DNA from: Formosa sp. Hel1_31_208
GTDB lineage: Bacteria; Bacteroidota; Bacteroidia; Flavobacteriales; Flavobacteriaceae
Assembly (NCBI RefSeq): GCF_900104785.1
Contig: NZ_LT629733.1
Location: 838,501 to 902,500, forward strand
DNA length: 64,000 nt
Direction: 5' to 3'
The position numbers were made by a program, and so were the translations under genes. Positions 15,821 through 24,936 of the stretch are shown here, in pieces; positions within the stretch are counted from its first letter, which is position 1, and every line of letters begins with the position of its first letter. Under the pieces are notes generated by a model that worked only from the letters and a program-made list of their open reading frames with translations, did not search any database and was not told where the DNA came from.

Positions 15821-16858
15821 TTAAGGCGCTGGATTTGGTAATTCAGCATGCACGTCATTAATCGCTTTCAAGATCTCATCACTTAATTGAATATCAATAC
15901 TGTCAATATTTTCTTCTAGTTGAACTAAAGAAGTCGCTCCAATGATATTACTGGTCATAAATGGTCTATCGGTTACAAAAGCTAACGACATTTGTGCTAA
16001 AGTCATATTGTTGTTTTCTGCAATTCGCATATAACGTTTGGTTGCTTCCGTAGCTTTGTCTCCACTGTATCTCGCAAATCTTGGGAATAATTTTAAGCGT
16101 GCATTGTCTGCAGCCGTGCCTTTAATATATTTCCCAGACAACACTCCAAAAGCCATTGGAGAATAGGCTAATAAGCCAATCTCTTCACGCATTGCAATTT
16201 CAGCCATATCACCTTCAAACACTCTATTAAGTAATGAATAAGCATTTTGAATGGTAATCATTCGCGGTAAGTTATGCGCATTAGATTCTTCTAAATAGCG
16301 CATGGTTCCCCAGGCTTTTTCGTTTGAAATCCCAACTTGACGTATTTTCCCTGATTTGATGATATCGTCTAATTGATGTAAGACCTCATTAAAATTATCG
16401 GTCCATGGGTCATTAGAATTGTGCGTGTAATCTCTCACACCAAAAGTATTGGTTTGACGTTCTGGCCAATGCAATTGATACAAATCGATATAATCTGTTT
16501 TGAGTCGTTTTAAACTGTTATTTACGGCCTCGTTAAGCGCTTCTTTACTAAAACCTGTGGTACGAATATGCGCAGTATAGTCACCTGGTCCAGCAATTTT
16601 AGTGGCTAAAACCACTTTATCACGATGCCCCGTTTTATCAAACCAGTTACCAATAATACGTTCGGTATCGGCATAGCGTTCAGCAGTAGCAGGTACAGGG
16701 TACAATTCGGCAACATCAAAGAAATTCACTCCTTTATCTAAAGCTAAATCCATTTGTGCAAAGCCTTCTTCTTGCGTGTTTTGATTTCCCCAAGTCATAG
16801 TGCCAAGGCATATTTTACTAACTTTTATGTCGGTTTTTGGTAAGGTCGTATATCTCAT
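15821..16858 (-). CDS. aldo/keto reductase, Tas-like
   Basis: NADP(H)-dependent oxidoreductase with a TIM-barrel fold, 345 residues, cytoplasmic, substrate unknown. Landmarks: KICLGTMTWGNQNTQEEG at the N-terminus, FFDVAELYPVP with the catalytic Asp and Tyr, ATKIAGPGDY with the catalytic Lys, YIDLYQLHWPERQT with the catalytic His, and the C-terminal NIIGATSLVQLEENIDSI cofactor loop. The pattern and length fit the E. coli Tas subgroup. The ATG at 16858 is preferred over an in-frame TTG 9 bp upstream. It lies downstream of an OmpA-like gene with a hairpin in the gap, so is probably separately transcribed. Confidence 0.9.
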   Translation of the reverse strand: MRYTTLPKTDIKVSKICLGTMTWGNQNTQEEGFAQMDLALDKGVNFFDVAELYPVPATAERYADTERIIGNWFDKTGHRDKVVLATKIAGPGDYTAHIRTTGFSKEALNEAVNNSLKRLKTDYIDLYQLHWPERQTNTFGVRDYTHNSNDPWTDNFNEVLHQLDDIIKSGKIRQVGISNEKAWGTMRYLEESNAHNLPRMITIQNAYSLLNRVFEGDMAEIAMREEIGLLAYSPMAFGVLSGKYIKGTAADNARLKLFPRFARYSGDKATEATKRYMRIAENNNMTLAQMSLAFVTDRPFMTSNIIGATSLVQLEENIDSIDIQLSDEILKAINDVHAELPNPAP

Positions 16859-16896
16859 TCTTTTCAATTAATTATTAAAGACGTGTAAAGATAAGA

Positions 16897-16929
16897 AGAC
16901 CTTTCAGCTTTATAAAAACGGAAAGGTCT
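16897..16929 (-). terminator. hairpin after the OmpA-like gene
   Basis: A 9-bp perfect stem (agacctttc / gaaaggtct) with a 15-base loop in the 99-bp gap. On the minus strand it is followed by a pyrimidine-rich, not pure T, tail; a moderate terminator. Confidence 0.5.
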
Positions 16930-16957
16930 AAATCTATGTTAAGGTTTTAATGATGAA

Positions 16958-17917
16958 TTAAATATCATTTAACAACTTTGAGATTTCATCTAATTTCGGA
17001 GTCAATATCACTTCTATGCGACGGTTTTTCGCTTTGCCTTCTGCAGTTTCATTAGTCGCTATCGGTGCATATTCACCGCGACCTGCCGCGGTTAAATTCT
17101 CAGGGTTGATGTTAGCATTCTCTCTCAATATATTCACAATGGCCGTTGCACGTTTGGTTGATAAATCCCAATTGCCACTTAATTGTGCATTACCTTTATA
17201 GGGAACATTATCAGTATGGCCTTCTATTAAGATTGCAATTTCAGGATTGTCTGCCAGTACTTCGCCCAATTGCTTTACTGCTTGTTTTCCTTGCACCCCT
17301 ACTGCCCAACTTCCAGATTCAAATAAGAGTTTGTTTTCCATTGAGACATATACTTTTCCGTTGCGTTGCTCAACAGTAAGACCTTTACCTTCAAAATTGG
17401 TTAGGGCTTTTGAAATCGCATCTTTTAGTTTGCTCATTGCAGCATCTTTAGCAGCTATTACGCTTTCTAACTCTGCAACACGCTGTGAACGCGCTTCTAG
17501 TTCTTTCTTTAATTGTTCTAATCTAGCGTTTTCGGCAGCAAGGGCTTGCTCTTTTGCTTCGAGTTGTGCTAAGAGCTCTCTATTCTTTTTAGAATTTTCA
17601 GCAATGGCAGCACTGCTATTCTTTTCTAAGGCGTCGTATGATGCTTTTAAATTATCCAGATTTGCCTTAGCGGCATCGTAATCGGCTTGCAATGTATTGC
17701 GTTTCGCCAAAGTTGTATCGTAATCTTTCTGAAGTTTAGCCAACTCGTTTTGAGCTTTGTTAAGCGCTGTTTGTAATTCGCTATTATCGTCAGCGAGTGT
17801 TCTATTTTCCTTCTTTAAATTGGCGTATTTGTCTTCTAAATCTTCATAGATTTTTTTAGAAACACAAGAGGTTGTTAATACTAAAGTTAATGCTATTAGT
17901 GACAATTTTTTAATCAT
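16958..17917 (-). CDS. OmpA-family peptidoglycan-associated lipoprotein with long coiled coil
   Basis: 319-residue envelope protein. The signal ends TTSCVSKK, a lipoprotein site. Residues of about 25-170 form a long Lys/Glu/Ala-rich coiled coil (repeated KNRELLAQLEAKEQALAAEN-like heptads). The C-terminal about 120 residues are an OmpA-like peptidoglycan-binding domain (LLFESGSWAVG, IAILIEGHTDNVPYKG, NWDLSTKRATAIVNIL, LTAAGRGEYAP, KNRRIEVILTP). It likely tethers the outer membrane to peptidoglycan. It lies 30 bp downstream of exonuclease III, so may share its transcript. Confidence 0.9.
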   Translation of the reverse strand: MIKKLSLIALTLVLTTSCVSKKIYEDLEDKYANLKKENRTLADDNSELQTALNKAQNELAKLQKDYDTTLAKRNTLQADYDAAKANLDNLKASYDALEKNSSAAIAENSKKNRELLAQLEAKEQALAAENARLEQLKKELEARSQRVAELESVIAAKDAAMSKLKDAISKALTNFEGKGLTVEQRNGKVYVSMENKLLFESGSWAVGVQGKQAVKQLGEVLADNPEIAILIEGHTDNVPYKGNAQLSGNWDLSTKRATAIVNILRENANINPENLTAAGRGEYAPIATNETAEGKAKNRRIEVILTPKLDEISKLLNDI

Positions 17918-17947
17918 GCTAAATGAATTAAGTTGTTTGTTTTTAGT

Positions 17948-18709
17948 TTAGTTTTCAATTTCTATTAGAATCGGACAGTGATCACTGTGTACCGCTTCAG
18001 AGAGTATAACGCTGCGTTTGATGTTTTCTTGTAAAGGTTGTGTCACCATCCCATAATCCAGTCGCCAACCTTTATTATTAGCTCTAGAGTTAGCGCGATA
18101 ACTCCACCATGTATACTCTTGATTTTCAGGGTGTAAGTATCTAAATGAGTCTATAAACCCACTATCTATAAAATGGCTTAACCACTCACGTTCTTCAGGT
18201 AAAAACCCTGAAACTCCTTTCATTTTTGGGTTGTGAATATCAATGGCTTCGTGACAAATATTATAATCACCTAGAACAACAAGCTTGGGTTTTTCTTGAC
18301 GCAGATTGTTAAGGTAATTCTTGATAAGATCCATATACTCAAACTTATGTGCTAATCGAGCATCATTAGTTCCAGAAGGTAGATACATACTCATAACAGA
18401 TAATCCATTAAAGTCTGCTCTTAGGTTACGCCCCTCAAAATCCATAGACGCAATACCAGTGCCATATTCTACATGGTCAGGTTCGGTTTTACTTAAAATA
18501 GCAACACCACTATAGCCTTTTTTTTGAGCACTAAACCAATAGTTGTATTTGTAACCTGCATTTTCAATGGCTTCGATATCAACTTGCTCTTTCATAGCTT
18601 TGATTTCTTGTAAGCAAATCACATCTGGATTTGCGCTTTGGAGCCACTCGATAAAGCCTTTATTCATGGCTGCACGAATACCGTTGACGTTGTAGGAGAT
18701 GATTTTCAT
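17948..18709 (-). CDS. xth: exodeoxyribonuclease III (AP endonuclease)
   Basis: Repair nuclease cleaving at abasic sites and degrading 3' ends; 253 residues. Motifs: SYNVNGIRAAMNKGF at the N-terminus, DVICLQEIKA with the metal-binding Glu, YSGVAILSK, VLGDYNICHEAIDIHNPK with catalytic Asp and Asn, YTWWSYR, and the terminal HSDHCPI with the catalytic Asp-His. The set is complete. It runs divergently from the giant outer-membrane protein gene; the 112-bp region between them must hold both promoters, but I could not pick a clear -7 box. Confidence 0.95.
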   Translation of the reverse strand: MKIISYNVNGIRAAMNKGFIEWLQSANPDVICLQEIKAMKEQVDIEAIENAGYKYNYWFSAQKKGYSGVAILSKTEPDHVEYGTGIASMDFEGRNLRADFNGLSVMSMYLPSGTNDARLAHKFEYMDLIKNYLNNLRQEKPKLVVLGDYNICHEAIDIHNPKMKGVSGFLPEEREWLSHFIDSGFIDSFRYLHPENQEYTWWSYRANSRANNKGWRLDYGMVTQPLQENIKRSVILSEAVHSDHCPILIEIEN

Positions 18710-18821
18710 TCTAACATATTATTGATTTCAGCTAAATTAAATAATATGGTACTTTTACACTATTATTTTAAGGGCATTTTAACCATAAAATAATTTCTGT
18801 CTTTACAAGTTTATATACTGG

Positions 18822-21800
18822 ATGAAATTTGCTATAACACTTATTTGTTTTATTATGTCTTTTTGCGCTTTAGCACAGGAAGGCAGCACTAACTATAGAA
18901 CAAAAAAAATAGCGGTTCGCGATTCTATTACAATAGACACTGTAAGTATCAACTCTAGTTTTTTTATTCTGAAACGGAAAGATAAAACCACCATTGACAC
19001 CTCATATTATAAAGTCGATTTTGCAAAAGCCATACTCACATTTAAAACACCTATTAAACTCGATTCCGTAGAAGTAAGCTATTTGCGTTATCCTGATTTT
19101 TTAACTCGGAAATATTTTCAATTAGACGACAAAATTATTGTTGATAATACTAATAATCTTCAACGGCTATACAAACTCAACCAATCTAATCTCGATCGCA
19201 CCTTTAAACCCTTTGATGGTTTGACTACCACAGGTAGTATTTCTAGAGGGGTTACCTTAGGGAATAATCAAAATTCAGTATTAAATAGTGAGCTAGATCT
19301 GCAAATCTCAGGTAAACTGAGCGATAAAGTATCGTTAAGAGCATCTATCCAAGATGCCAATATACCTTTACAAGAAAGTGGCTATTCGCAGCGTTTGGAT
19401 GAATTTGATCAGGTATTTATTGAACTCTTTAGTGACGATTGGAACATTAGAGCTGGAGATATTGACTTAACAAATACCAATAGTTATTTTGCCAGCTTTA
19501 CCAAACGTGTACAAGGGTTGCAAGTGAGTGCTAATATCAATGGAGACGACTCTAAAACAAATCTTTTTGCCTCTGGAGCTCTGGTGCGTGGTCAATTTAC
19601 TACGAGCCAGTTTATTGCACAGGAAGGTAATCAAGGCCCCTATAAACTTACAGGACCCAATAATGAATTGTTCGTCTTGATTGTTTCTGGAAGTGAAACG
19701 GTGTATGTTAACGGTGTACCTATTGAACGTGGTGAAAACAGGGATTATATTATCGATTATAATGCTGGTGAGATTATTTTCAATTCTACGTTTCCAATTA
19801 CTTCGGAAATGCGAATTACAGTAGACTATCAGTTTAGTGATCGTAATTATTCTCGATTTACGGTGTATGGCGGTGGAACCTATGAAACTGAAAAATTAAA
19901 ACTTGGGGTATCGGTTTACTCTGAAGCCGATGCTAAAAACCAACCTTTACAGCAAAACTTATCTTCCGAACAGGTTGAAATTCTATCCAATGCGGGTGAT
20001 GATACTTCTCTCATGGTGGCACCCTCTGATGTGGCGCAGGCTTTTGATGAAAATAGAATTTTATACCGAAAGGAACTTATTGGTGCCACTGAAATATTTA
20101 TATTTTCTAACAATCCAGATGATGAGTTGTTTAGTGTGCGTTTTTCTTTGGTCGGACCTAATCAAGGAAATTATATCTTGATTAATAGTAATGCTGTGGA
20201 AAATATCTTTGAATATATAGCTCCAATAAATGATATACCACAAGGAAATTATGAACCAATAGTGCGCTTAACACCTCCTGAAAAACTTCAAGTAGTAGTA
20301 TTAAGCGGTAACTATAAGCCTACGGAAAAAACGGATGTGTTTTTAGAATTGGCGGGAAGTAGAAACGATATTAATTTATTTTCAAATTTAGATGATGGCG
20401 ATAATGATGGATTTGCAGCCAAATTACGCGTCAATCAAAGCATTATAAAAACAGATAGTTTATGGAATTTGAATGCCTTTGCTGATGCAGATATTATTAA
20501 TAAGAATTTCACAACAATCCAACGCTTATATAGAGCTGAATTTAACCGTGACTGGAATCTGGAAAATCCATCAGGGAATCAGGCCTTGTTAACCTCAGGA
20601 GTGGATCTTGTTCATCCTAAGAAAGGATTAGCATCCTATAAATTTGAACACCTAAATTATTCTCAAAACTTTAATGGTAATCGTCATAATTTGTTGGCTA
20701 ATTTACAACTGAATCAGTTTAATATTTTTTCAAATTCTAGCTTCTTGAGTAATACTAGTAGCGTTTCAACATCTACTTTTGTGCGTTCTTTTAACCGCTT
20801 GACCTATAACTTTAAGAAACAATGGGTTGGTGCTAAAATCGCTTTAGAAGACAGTGAACAGCGTGAAAAAGAAACAAATTTATTAACCAATATAAGTCAG
20901 CGATTTACCTCATATGAGGCTTTTACAGGCTATGGTGACAGTACTGGTGTTTTTGTTGAAGTGGGTTATAAATACCGAGTCAATGATAGTTTGAGAGCTA
21001 ATCAAATCAAGCGCGTTAATACTTCCAACACCTATTATGTAAAGTCGCGCATTGTTCAGAATAAAAATACAAACATCGGAATCTATGCCAATTACCGGAC
21101 TCTAAAAAGTGAAGATGATGCCATTAAAGATGAGAATTCTTTAAATTCTCGATTGAACTTCAATCAAAAATTCTGGAATAATTTAGTGTTGTGGAATACT
21201 GTCTTTGAGACTAATTCAGGAACGTTAGCACAACAAGATTTCACCTATGTAGAAGCAGAGCCTGGACAAGGGGCTTATGCCTGGATAGATTACAACGACA
21301 ATGGAATTCAAGAACTCAATGAATTTGAACTAGCACAATTTTCTGATCAAGGGAGTTTTATTCGTGTATTACTGCCTAATCAAGTATTTGTAAAAACCCA
21401 TCAAAATCGTTTTAGTCAAACTTTGACAATCAATCCGCAACAGTGGGTAACCTCCGAAAATAAAACTAAGAAATTCTGGTCGCACTTTTATAACCAAACC
21501 TCCTATTTAATTGACAGAAAAAACAGAAGAGTAGGTGATAACTTCGATTTAAATCCCTTTGCGACAGATGAAGAAAATCAATTAGCATTGAACAAAAGTG
21601 TGAGAAATGTACTTTTTTTTAATCGAGGAAAACAACATTACACCACCTCATATACCTTTTTGTCTAATGTAAACCGAACGACACTGTCAATAGGATTTCA
21701 GGAAAATCAGTTACAAAGTCATCAATTACAATTCAATCATAAGTTTGCTAAAAGCTGGTTAATGACCTTACAATCTAGCTTAGAGACCAATGAAAGTACT

Positions 21801-22232
21801 AGTGAGAATTTTGTGACGAGAAACTTCAAATTAGAGGAACTACGTTTGCAACCCAAGCTGTCATATATTTTCAATGAGAACGCGCGTTTCGATATGTTTT
21901 ATCAATACACATCTAAAGATAATACCATTGGTGAACTTGAGCAATTGTTACAAAATAATTACGGACTTTCATTTACCTACAATAATGCTAATAAGATAGC
22001 ATTAACAGGAGAAGTAAATTTCTTTAAGAATGAATTTAGTGGAAATGCCAATACACCAGTAGCGTATCAAATATTAGAAGGCTTACAACCAGGAAACAAT
22101 TTTACTTGGACTTTATTAGTACAAAAGAAATTGACCAAATTTCTAGATTTGAATTTGAATTACTTCGGTAGAAAAACAGAAACCAGTAAAACCATTCATA
22201 CTGGAACTGTACAATTAAAAGCTTATTTTTAA
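18822..22232 (+). CDS. very large predicted outer-membrane beta-barrel protein of unknown function
   Basis: 1136 residues, not recognised as a characterised family. A signal peptide (about 1-18, cleavage after ALAQ) leads into about 110 residues of strand-rich sequence, then a conserved-looking block (GSISRGVTLGNNQNSVLNSE, then LQISGKLSDKVSLRASIQD and WNIRAGDIDL). The remainder has alternating polar/aromatic strands typical of an outer-membrane barrel and ends in an aromatic residue (QLKAYF). Two acidic Ca2+-loop-like motifs occur: around residues 524-532 (DDGDNDGFA) and 823-838 (DYNDNGIQELNEFE). There is no TonB box, plug or T9SS tail. It is monocistronic as far as I can see. Role unknown; structural or assembly factor functions are possible. 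Confidence 0.7.
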   Translation: MKFAITLICFIMSFCALAQEGSTNYRTKKIAVRDSITIDTVSINSSFFILKRKDKTTIDTSYYKVDFAKAILTFKTPIKLDSVEVSYLRYPDFLTRKYFQLDDKIIVDNTNNLQRLYKLNQSNLDRTFKPFDGLTTTGSISRGVTLGNNQNSVLNSELDLQISGKLSDKVSLRASIQDANIPLQESGYSQRLDEFDQVFIELFSDDWNIRAGDIDLTNTNSYFASFTKRVQGLQVSANINGDDSKTNLFASGALVRGQFTTSQFIAQEGNQGPYKLTGPNNELFVLIVSGSETVYVNGVPIERGENRDYIIDYNAGEIIFNSTFPITSEMRITVDYQFSDRNYSRFTVYGGGTYETEKLKLGVSVYSEADAKNQPLQQNLSSEQVEILSNAGDDTSLMVAPSDVAQAFDENRILYRKELIGATEIFIFSNNPDDELFSVRFSLVGPNQGNYILINSNAVENIFEYIAPINDIPQGNYEPIVRLTPPEKLQVVVLSGNYKPTEKTDVFLELAGSRNDINLFSNLDDGDNDGFAAKLRVNQSIIKTDSLWNLNAFADADIINKNFTTIQRLYRAEFNRDWNLENPSGNQALLTSGVDLVHPKKGLASYKFEHLNYSQNFNGNRHNLLANLQLNQFNIFSNSSFLSNTSSVSTSTFVRSFNRLTYNFKKQWVGAKIALEDSEQREKETNLLTNISQRFTSYEAFTGYGDSTGVFVEVGYKYRVNDSLRANQIKRVNTSNTYYVKSRIVQNKNTNIGIYANYRTLKSEDDAIKDENSLNSRLNFNQKFWNNLVLWNTVFETNSGTLAQQDFTYVEAEPGQGAYAWIDYNDNGIQELNEFELAQFSDQGSFIRVLLPNQVFVKTHQNRFSQTLTINPQQWVTSENKTKKFWSHFYNQTSYLIDRKNRRVGDNFDLNPFATDEENQLALNKSVRNVLFFNRGKQHYTTSYTFLSNVNRTTLSIGFQENQLQSHQLQFNHKFAKSWLMTLQSSLETNESTSENFVTRNFKLEELRLQPKLSYIFNENARFDMFYQYTSKDNTIGELEQLLQNNYGLSFTYNNANKIALTGEVNFFKNEFSGNANTPVAYQILEGLQPGNNFTWTLLVQKKLTKFLDLNLNYFGRKTETSKTIHTGTVQLKAYF

Positions 22233-22269
22233 TTCGAAAATTACTATTTTTCTTACGCAACCTTTTCAT

Positions 22270-22277
22270 TATACTTG
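22270..22277 (+). promoter_or_regulatory. possible -7 box for the small barrel gene
   Basis: TATACTTG differs from TAnnTTTG at one base and lies about 63 bp before the ATG at 22340, in the 107-bp gap. Confidence 0.3.
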
Positions 22278-22339
22278 CATCTTAACACTGGTATCATAAT
22301 TGTTACTCTAGTTCACATTAACTTTTAACTACATCTTTT

Positions 22340-22891
22340 ATGAAAAAATCAATTTTATGTTCGCTTGCTCTATTGTTTTCAGTGTCATTATTTGCTCAGG
22401 AAAATACCGTAGACCCAGAAGTAAACTATCCATCGCATGAACTTAAACTCAATGCCCTTTCTTTAGTTCTTGGAGGCTTTGATATATCTTATGAATATTT
22501 TTTAAATGAAGAATCTGCTCTAGGATTAAATGCTCTTGTTGTTTTTGATGACGATTTAGACACCGATCTCAACTATTATATTTCACCATATTACCGCCTC
22601 TATTTCGGTCAGAATTATGCTGCGGGATTCTTCATAGAAGGATTTGGAATGCTGAGTTCTGTAAAAGACAATCGCGCTATATTTTTTGATAATTTTGGGA
22701 ATATTACAGGTCTTGAAGAAGAGAATGTCACAGATTTTGCTTTAGGTATAGGATTAGGAGGTAAATGGGTTACAAAGAGCGGTTTTATTGGAGAAATTGG
22801 ACTTGGAATTGGCCGTAATTTATTCAACTCAGATGAATCGGGTTATGACCTTGTGGTAAAAGGAGGGATTACAGTTGGTTATCGTTTCTAA
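22340..22891 (+). CDS. small outer-membrane beta-barrel protein (DUF3575-like)
   Basis: 183 residues with a signal peptide (about 1-19, ending LFAQ). The mature part is a run of short amphipathic strands (LNALSLVLGGFDISYEYFL, YISPYYRLYFGQNYAAGFFI, GIGLGGKWVTKSGFIGEIGL) and ends GGITVGYRF, a typical barrel C-terminus. It resembles the DUF3575 / outer-membrane protein families of Bacteroidota; function unknown. It converges with the next gene, with only 41 bp between them and no clear terminator hairpin. Confidence 0.75.
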   Translation: MKKSILCSLALLFSVSLFAQENTVDPEVNYPSHELKLNALSLVLGGFDISYEYFLNEESALGLNALVVFDDDLDTDLNYYISPYYRLYFGQNYAAGFFIEGFGMLSSVKDNRAIFFDNFGNITGLEEENVTDFALGIGLGGKWVTKSGFIGEIGLGIGRNLFNSDESGYDLVVKGGITVGYRF

Positions 22892-22932
22892 TAGACTTTA
22901 GTTGATATCAAACCTATTTTGTAATAAGTTAA

Positions 22933-24669
22933 TTAGCGTTTAATGATTTTTTTAATTTGAGATTGATTGTTGCTATAGGTCATATGTAAGAAATAAATGC
23001 CAGCATTTAAATCTGAAACATCTAGCTCAAAATTGACCTGAGAAACAGAATACTTCCGCACTTGTTGTTGTAATGTATTAAATAGTGTCACTTCTGAAAT
23101 GAGACTTTCCGATTGCAATGTCAAAGTATTACTGACAGGATTGGGGTACACGGCGGTTACAAATGTATCGGCATCACTAAGTGATAAGGTAGTAGAATTT
23201 TCTACAATGTTAACGGTTTGGTCTACATTAATATTTTCTATGAGATCTACTATACCACTAGGCCAAGTGACTTTAATATAGTCAATAGAAGTATTTTGTC
23301 CTAAACCAAAGAATTCGGCAGATGAGTTTTGCGTGAGATACCCTTCTCCACATTGTGTCTGTCGGTATTGTTTTTGTCCATTTAATGAGATTTCTATAAA
23401 TGATCCAATACCGTCTCGATTGCTAGTAGTGCCCTCTAAAGTTACCTTTAGCCAATGATTTGTGGTTGTACTTTGGTTTTCCCAAAGGTCAATACTTTGA
23501 TTATTAGTATTAGTCACTACCAAATCAGGATAACCATCATTGTTGATATCACCAATGGCATTACAATAACTTTGCTTTTCGTCACCAATAAACCCAGCGT
23601 TATTTGGGATTTGAAACACACCAGTACTCATTTGTTCATAAAACACAGATGTATTAATGGAGGGGTTATTGAAAAGAGAACTACTCACGTAAAGATCTAA
23701 ATCGGCATCTAAATCGGCATCTAAAAAAACAGCGCCCCAAGTAAATCCGCCATGTTCACAACCAGAGGGCACAGCTTGATTTGAGAATGTTTCATTACCA
23801 TTGTTAACTAATAAGGCAGTATTGCCTCCATTGGTCACATAAATATCGATATAGCCATCGTTATTATAATCACCAACCGTCGCACTCATAGCATTAAAAG
23901 CTAAGTTGGTGCCAGATGCAAATCCAATTTCTGTAAAAGTGCCATCACCATTATTTTTATAAAGTTGATTGAGGTTATAGGCTTTGTCTGTTGACGTGTA
24001 AATATCTTGCCATCCGTCATTATTAATGTCTAAAAATACGGAACAGAAGGTTTGATGACTATTAGCATCAATCCCAGATATACTCGAGACATTGGTAAAA
24101 GTACCATCGCCATTATTTTTATATAAATAATTAGGAATAATGATATCAGCAGTTGCACCTTTATTGCTCAGAAAAACATCGAGATAACCATCATTATTAT
24201 AATCTGCCCAAGCCGCCCCATTCGTGTATACATTTGCAATAGGAAGTCCGGAAGAGTTTGTGATTTCATTAAAATTTAAGTTTCCTAAATTTTCAAAAAT
24301 CTTATTGCCAATAGTGTTGCTCGTGATAAATAGGTCTTTATCACCATCGTTATCAATATCAACCCAATTTAATTGCTTTGTTTCATGGCTGATAATCCCA
24401 ATGTTTAAGGTTACAGGGACAAAGATTCCATTATTGTTTTTATAAAACCTAAGATTTTGTCCATTTCCAGAGGCGAAGGACAAATCATCCCAACCATCAT
24501 TATCAAAATCAACAAATGCAACACCACTGCCTAAATACGGATTTCCGACGGTATAATTAACACCGAGATTATTAGCATTATTTTCAAAAGCAATTTGGCC
24601 CTGTGAGAAGAACCACATAGATAGTAACACATATGTAAAAACGCATCTTCTAATAACTGTCAATTGCAA
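22933..24669 (-). CDS. secreted FG-GAP/VCBS repeat and ASPIC/UnbV protein with T9SS sorting domain
   Basis: 578-residue cell-surface or secreted protein. After a signal peptide (ending SQGQ) come about seven VCBS/FG-GAP repeats, each with a Ca2+-binding loop such as DFDNDGWDD, DIDNDGDKD, DYNNDGYLD, DINNDGWQD, DYNNDGYID, DADLDADLD and DINNDGYPD; these predict a beta-propeller. An ASPIC/UnbV domain follows (GIGSFIEISLNGQKQYRQTQ, VTWPSG). The final about 75 residues are a type A T9SS sorting tail (YPNPVSNTLTLQS, LNAGIYFLHM, KKIIKR). No ATG precedes the signal peptide in frame; the start is probably TTG at 24669. Confidence 0.88.
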   Translation of the reverse strand: MQLTVIRRCVFTYVLLSMWFFSQGQIAFENNANNLGVNYTVGNPYLGSGVAFVDFDNDGWDDLSFASGNGQNLRFYKNNNGIFVPVTLNIGIISHETKQLNWVDIDNDGDKDLFITSNTIGNKIFENLGNLNFNEITNSSGLPIANVYTNGAAWADYNNDGYLDVFLSNKGATADIIIPNYLYKNNGDGTFTNVSSISGIDANSHQTFCSVFLDINNDGWQDIYTSTDKAYNLNQLYKNNGDGTFTEIGFASGTNLAFNAMSATVGDYNNDGYIDIYVTNGGNTALLVNNGNETFSNQAVPSGCEHGGFTWGAVFLDADLDADLDLYVSSSLFNNPSINTSVFYEQMSTGVFQIPNNAGFIGDEKQSYCNAIGDINNDGYPDLVVTNTNNQSIDLWENQSTTTNHWLKVTLEGTTSNRDGIGSFIEISLNGQKQYRQTQCGEGYLTQNSSAEFFGLGQNTSIDYIKVTWPSGIVDLIENINVDQTVNIVENSTTLSLSDADTFVTAVYPNPVSNTLTLQSESLISEVTLFNTLQQQVRKYSVSQVNFELDVSDLNAGIYFLHMTYSNNQSQIKKIIKR

Positions 24670-24876
24670 TAAATATTTAGTTTCATTCAGTAGGCAAAAT
24701 ACTAAATTGTGTTAAAATTTTATAGTAAAAATTAAAATTTGTGAGAATAAGAAACAATATTATAGAAATTGAGGTTATTTATAGTATAAAGTCTATATAA
24801 TTGTTTTGATTTTAGACAAAGTGGGTGATACAAGGTTTATGTGATTAGGAGCTTTAATTGAACTTGTAAACAGATA

Positions 24877-24906
24877 AAAGCTCCCATGATATATCATGAG
24901 AGCTTT
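24877..24906 (-). terminator. terminator after glyS
   Basis: Stem of 14 bases with one mismatch (aaagctcccatgat / atcatgagagcttt) and a short loop; on the minus strand the exit is TTTTA. The rest of the 267-bp gap 24670-24936 is AT-rich with no gene that I can see; it must carry the promoter of the FG-GAP gene. Confidence 0.65.
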
Positions 24907-24936
24907 AAGATTTGGAGTCTATTTTTAAATTAGGGA

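Noticed and set aside
24667..24720. Frameshift at the start of the FG-GAP/T9SS gene
   Set aside because: A minus-strand ATG just upstream opens an eight-codon frame (MKLNIYCN) in a different phase. The TTG start already gives a complete signal peptide, so no frameshift is needed.
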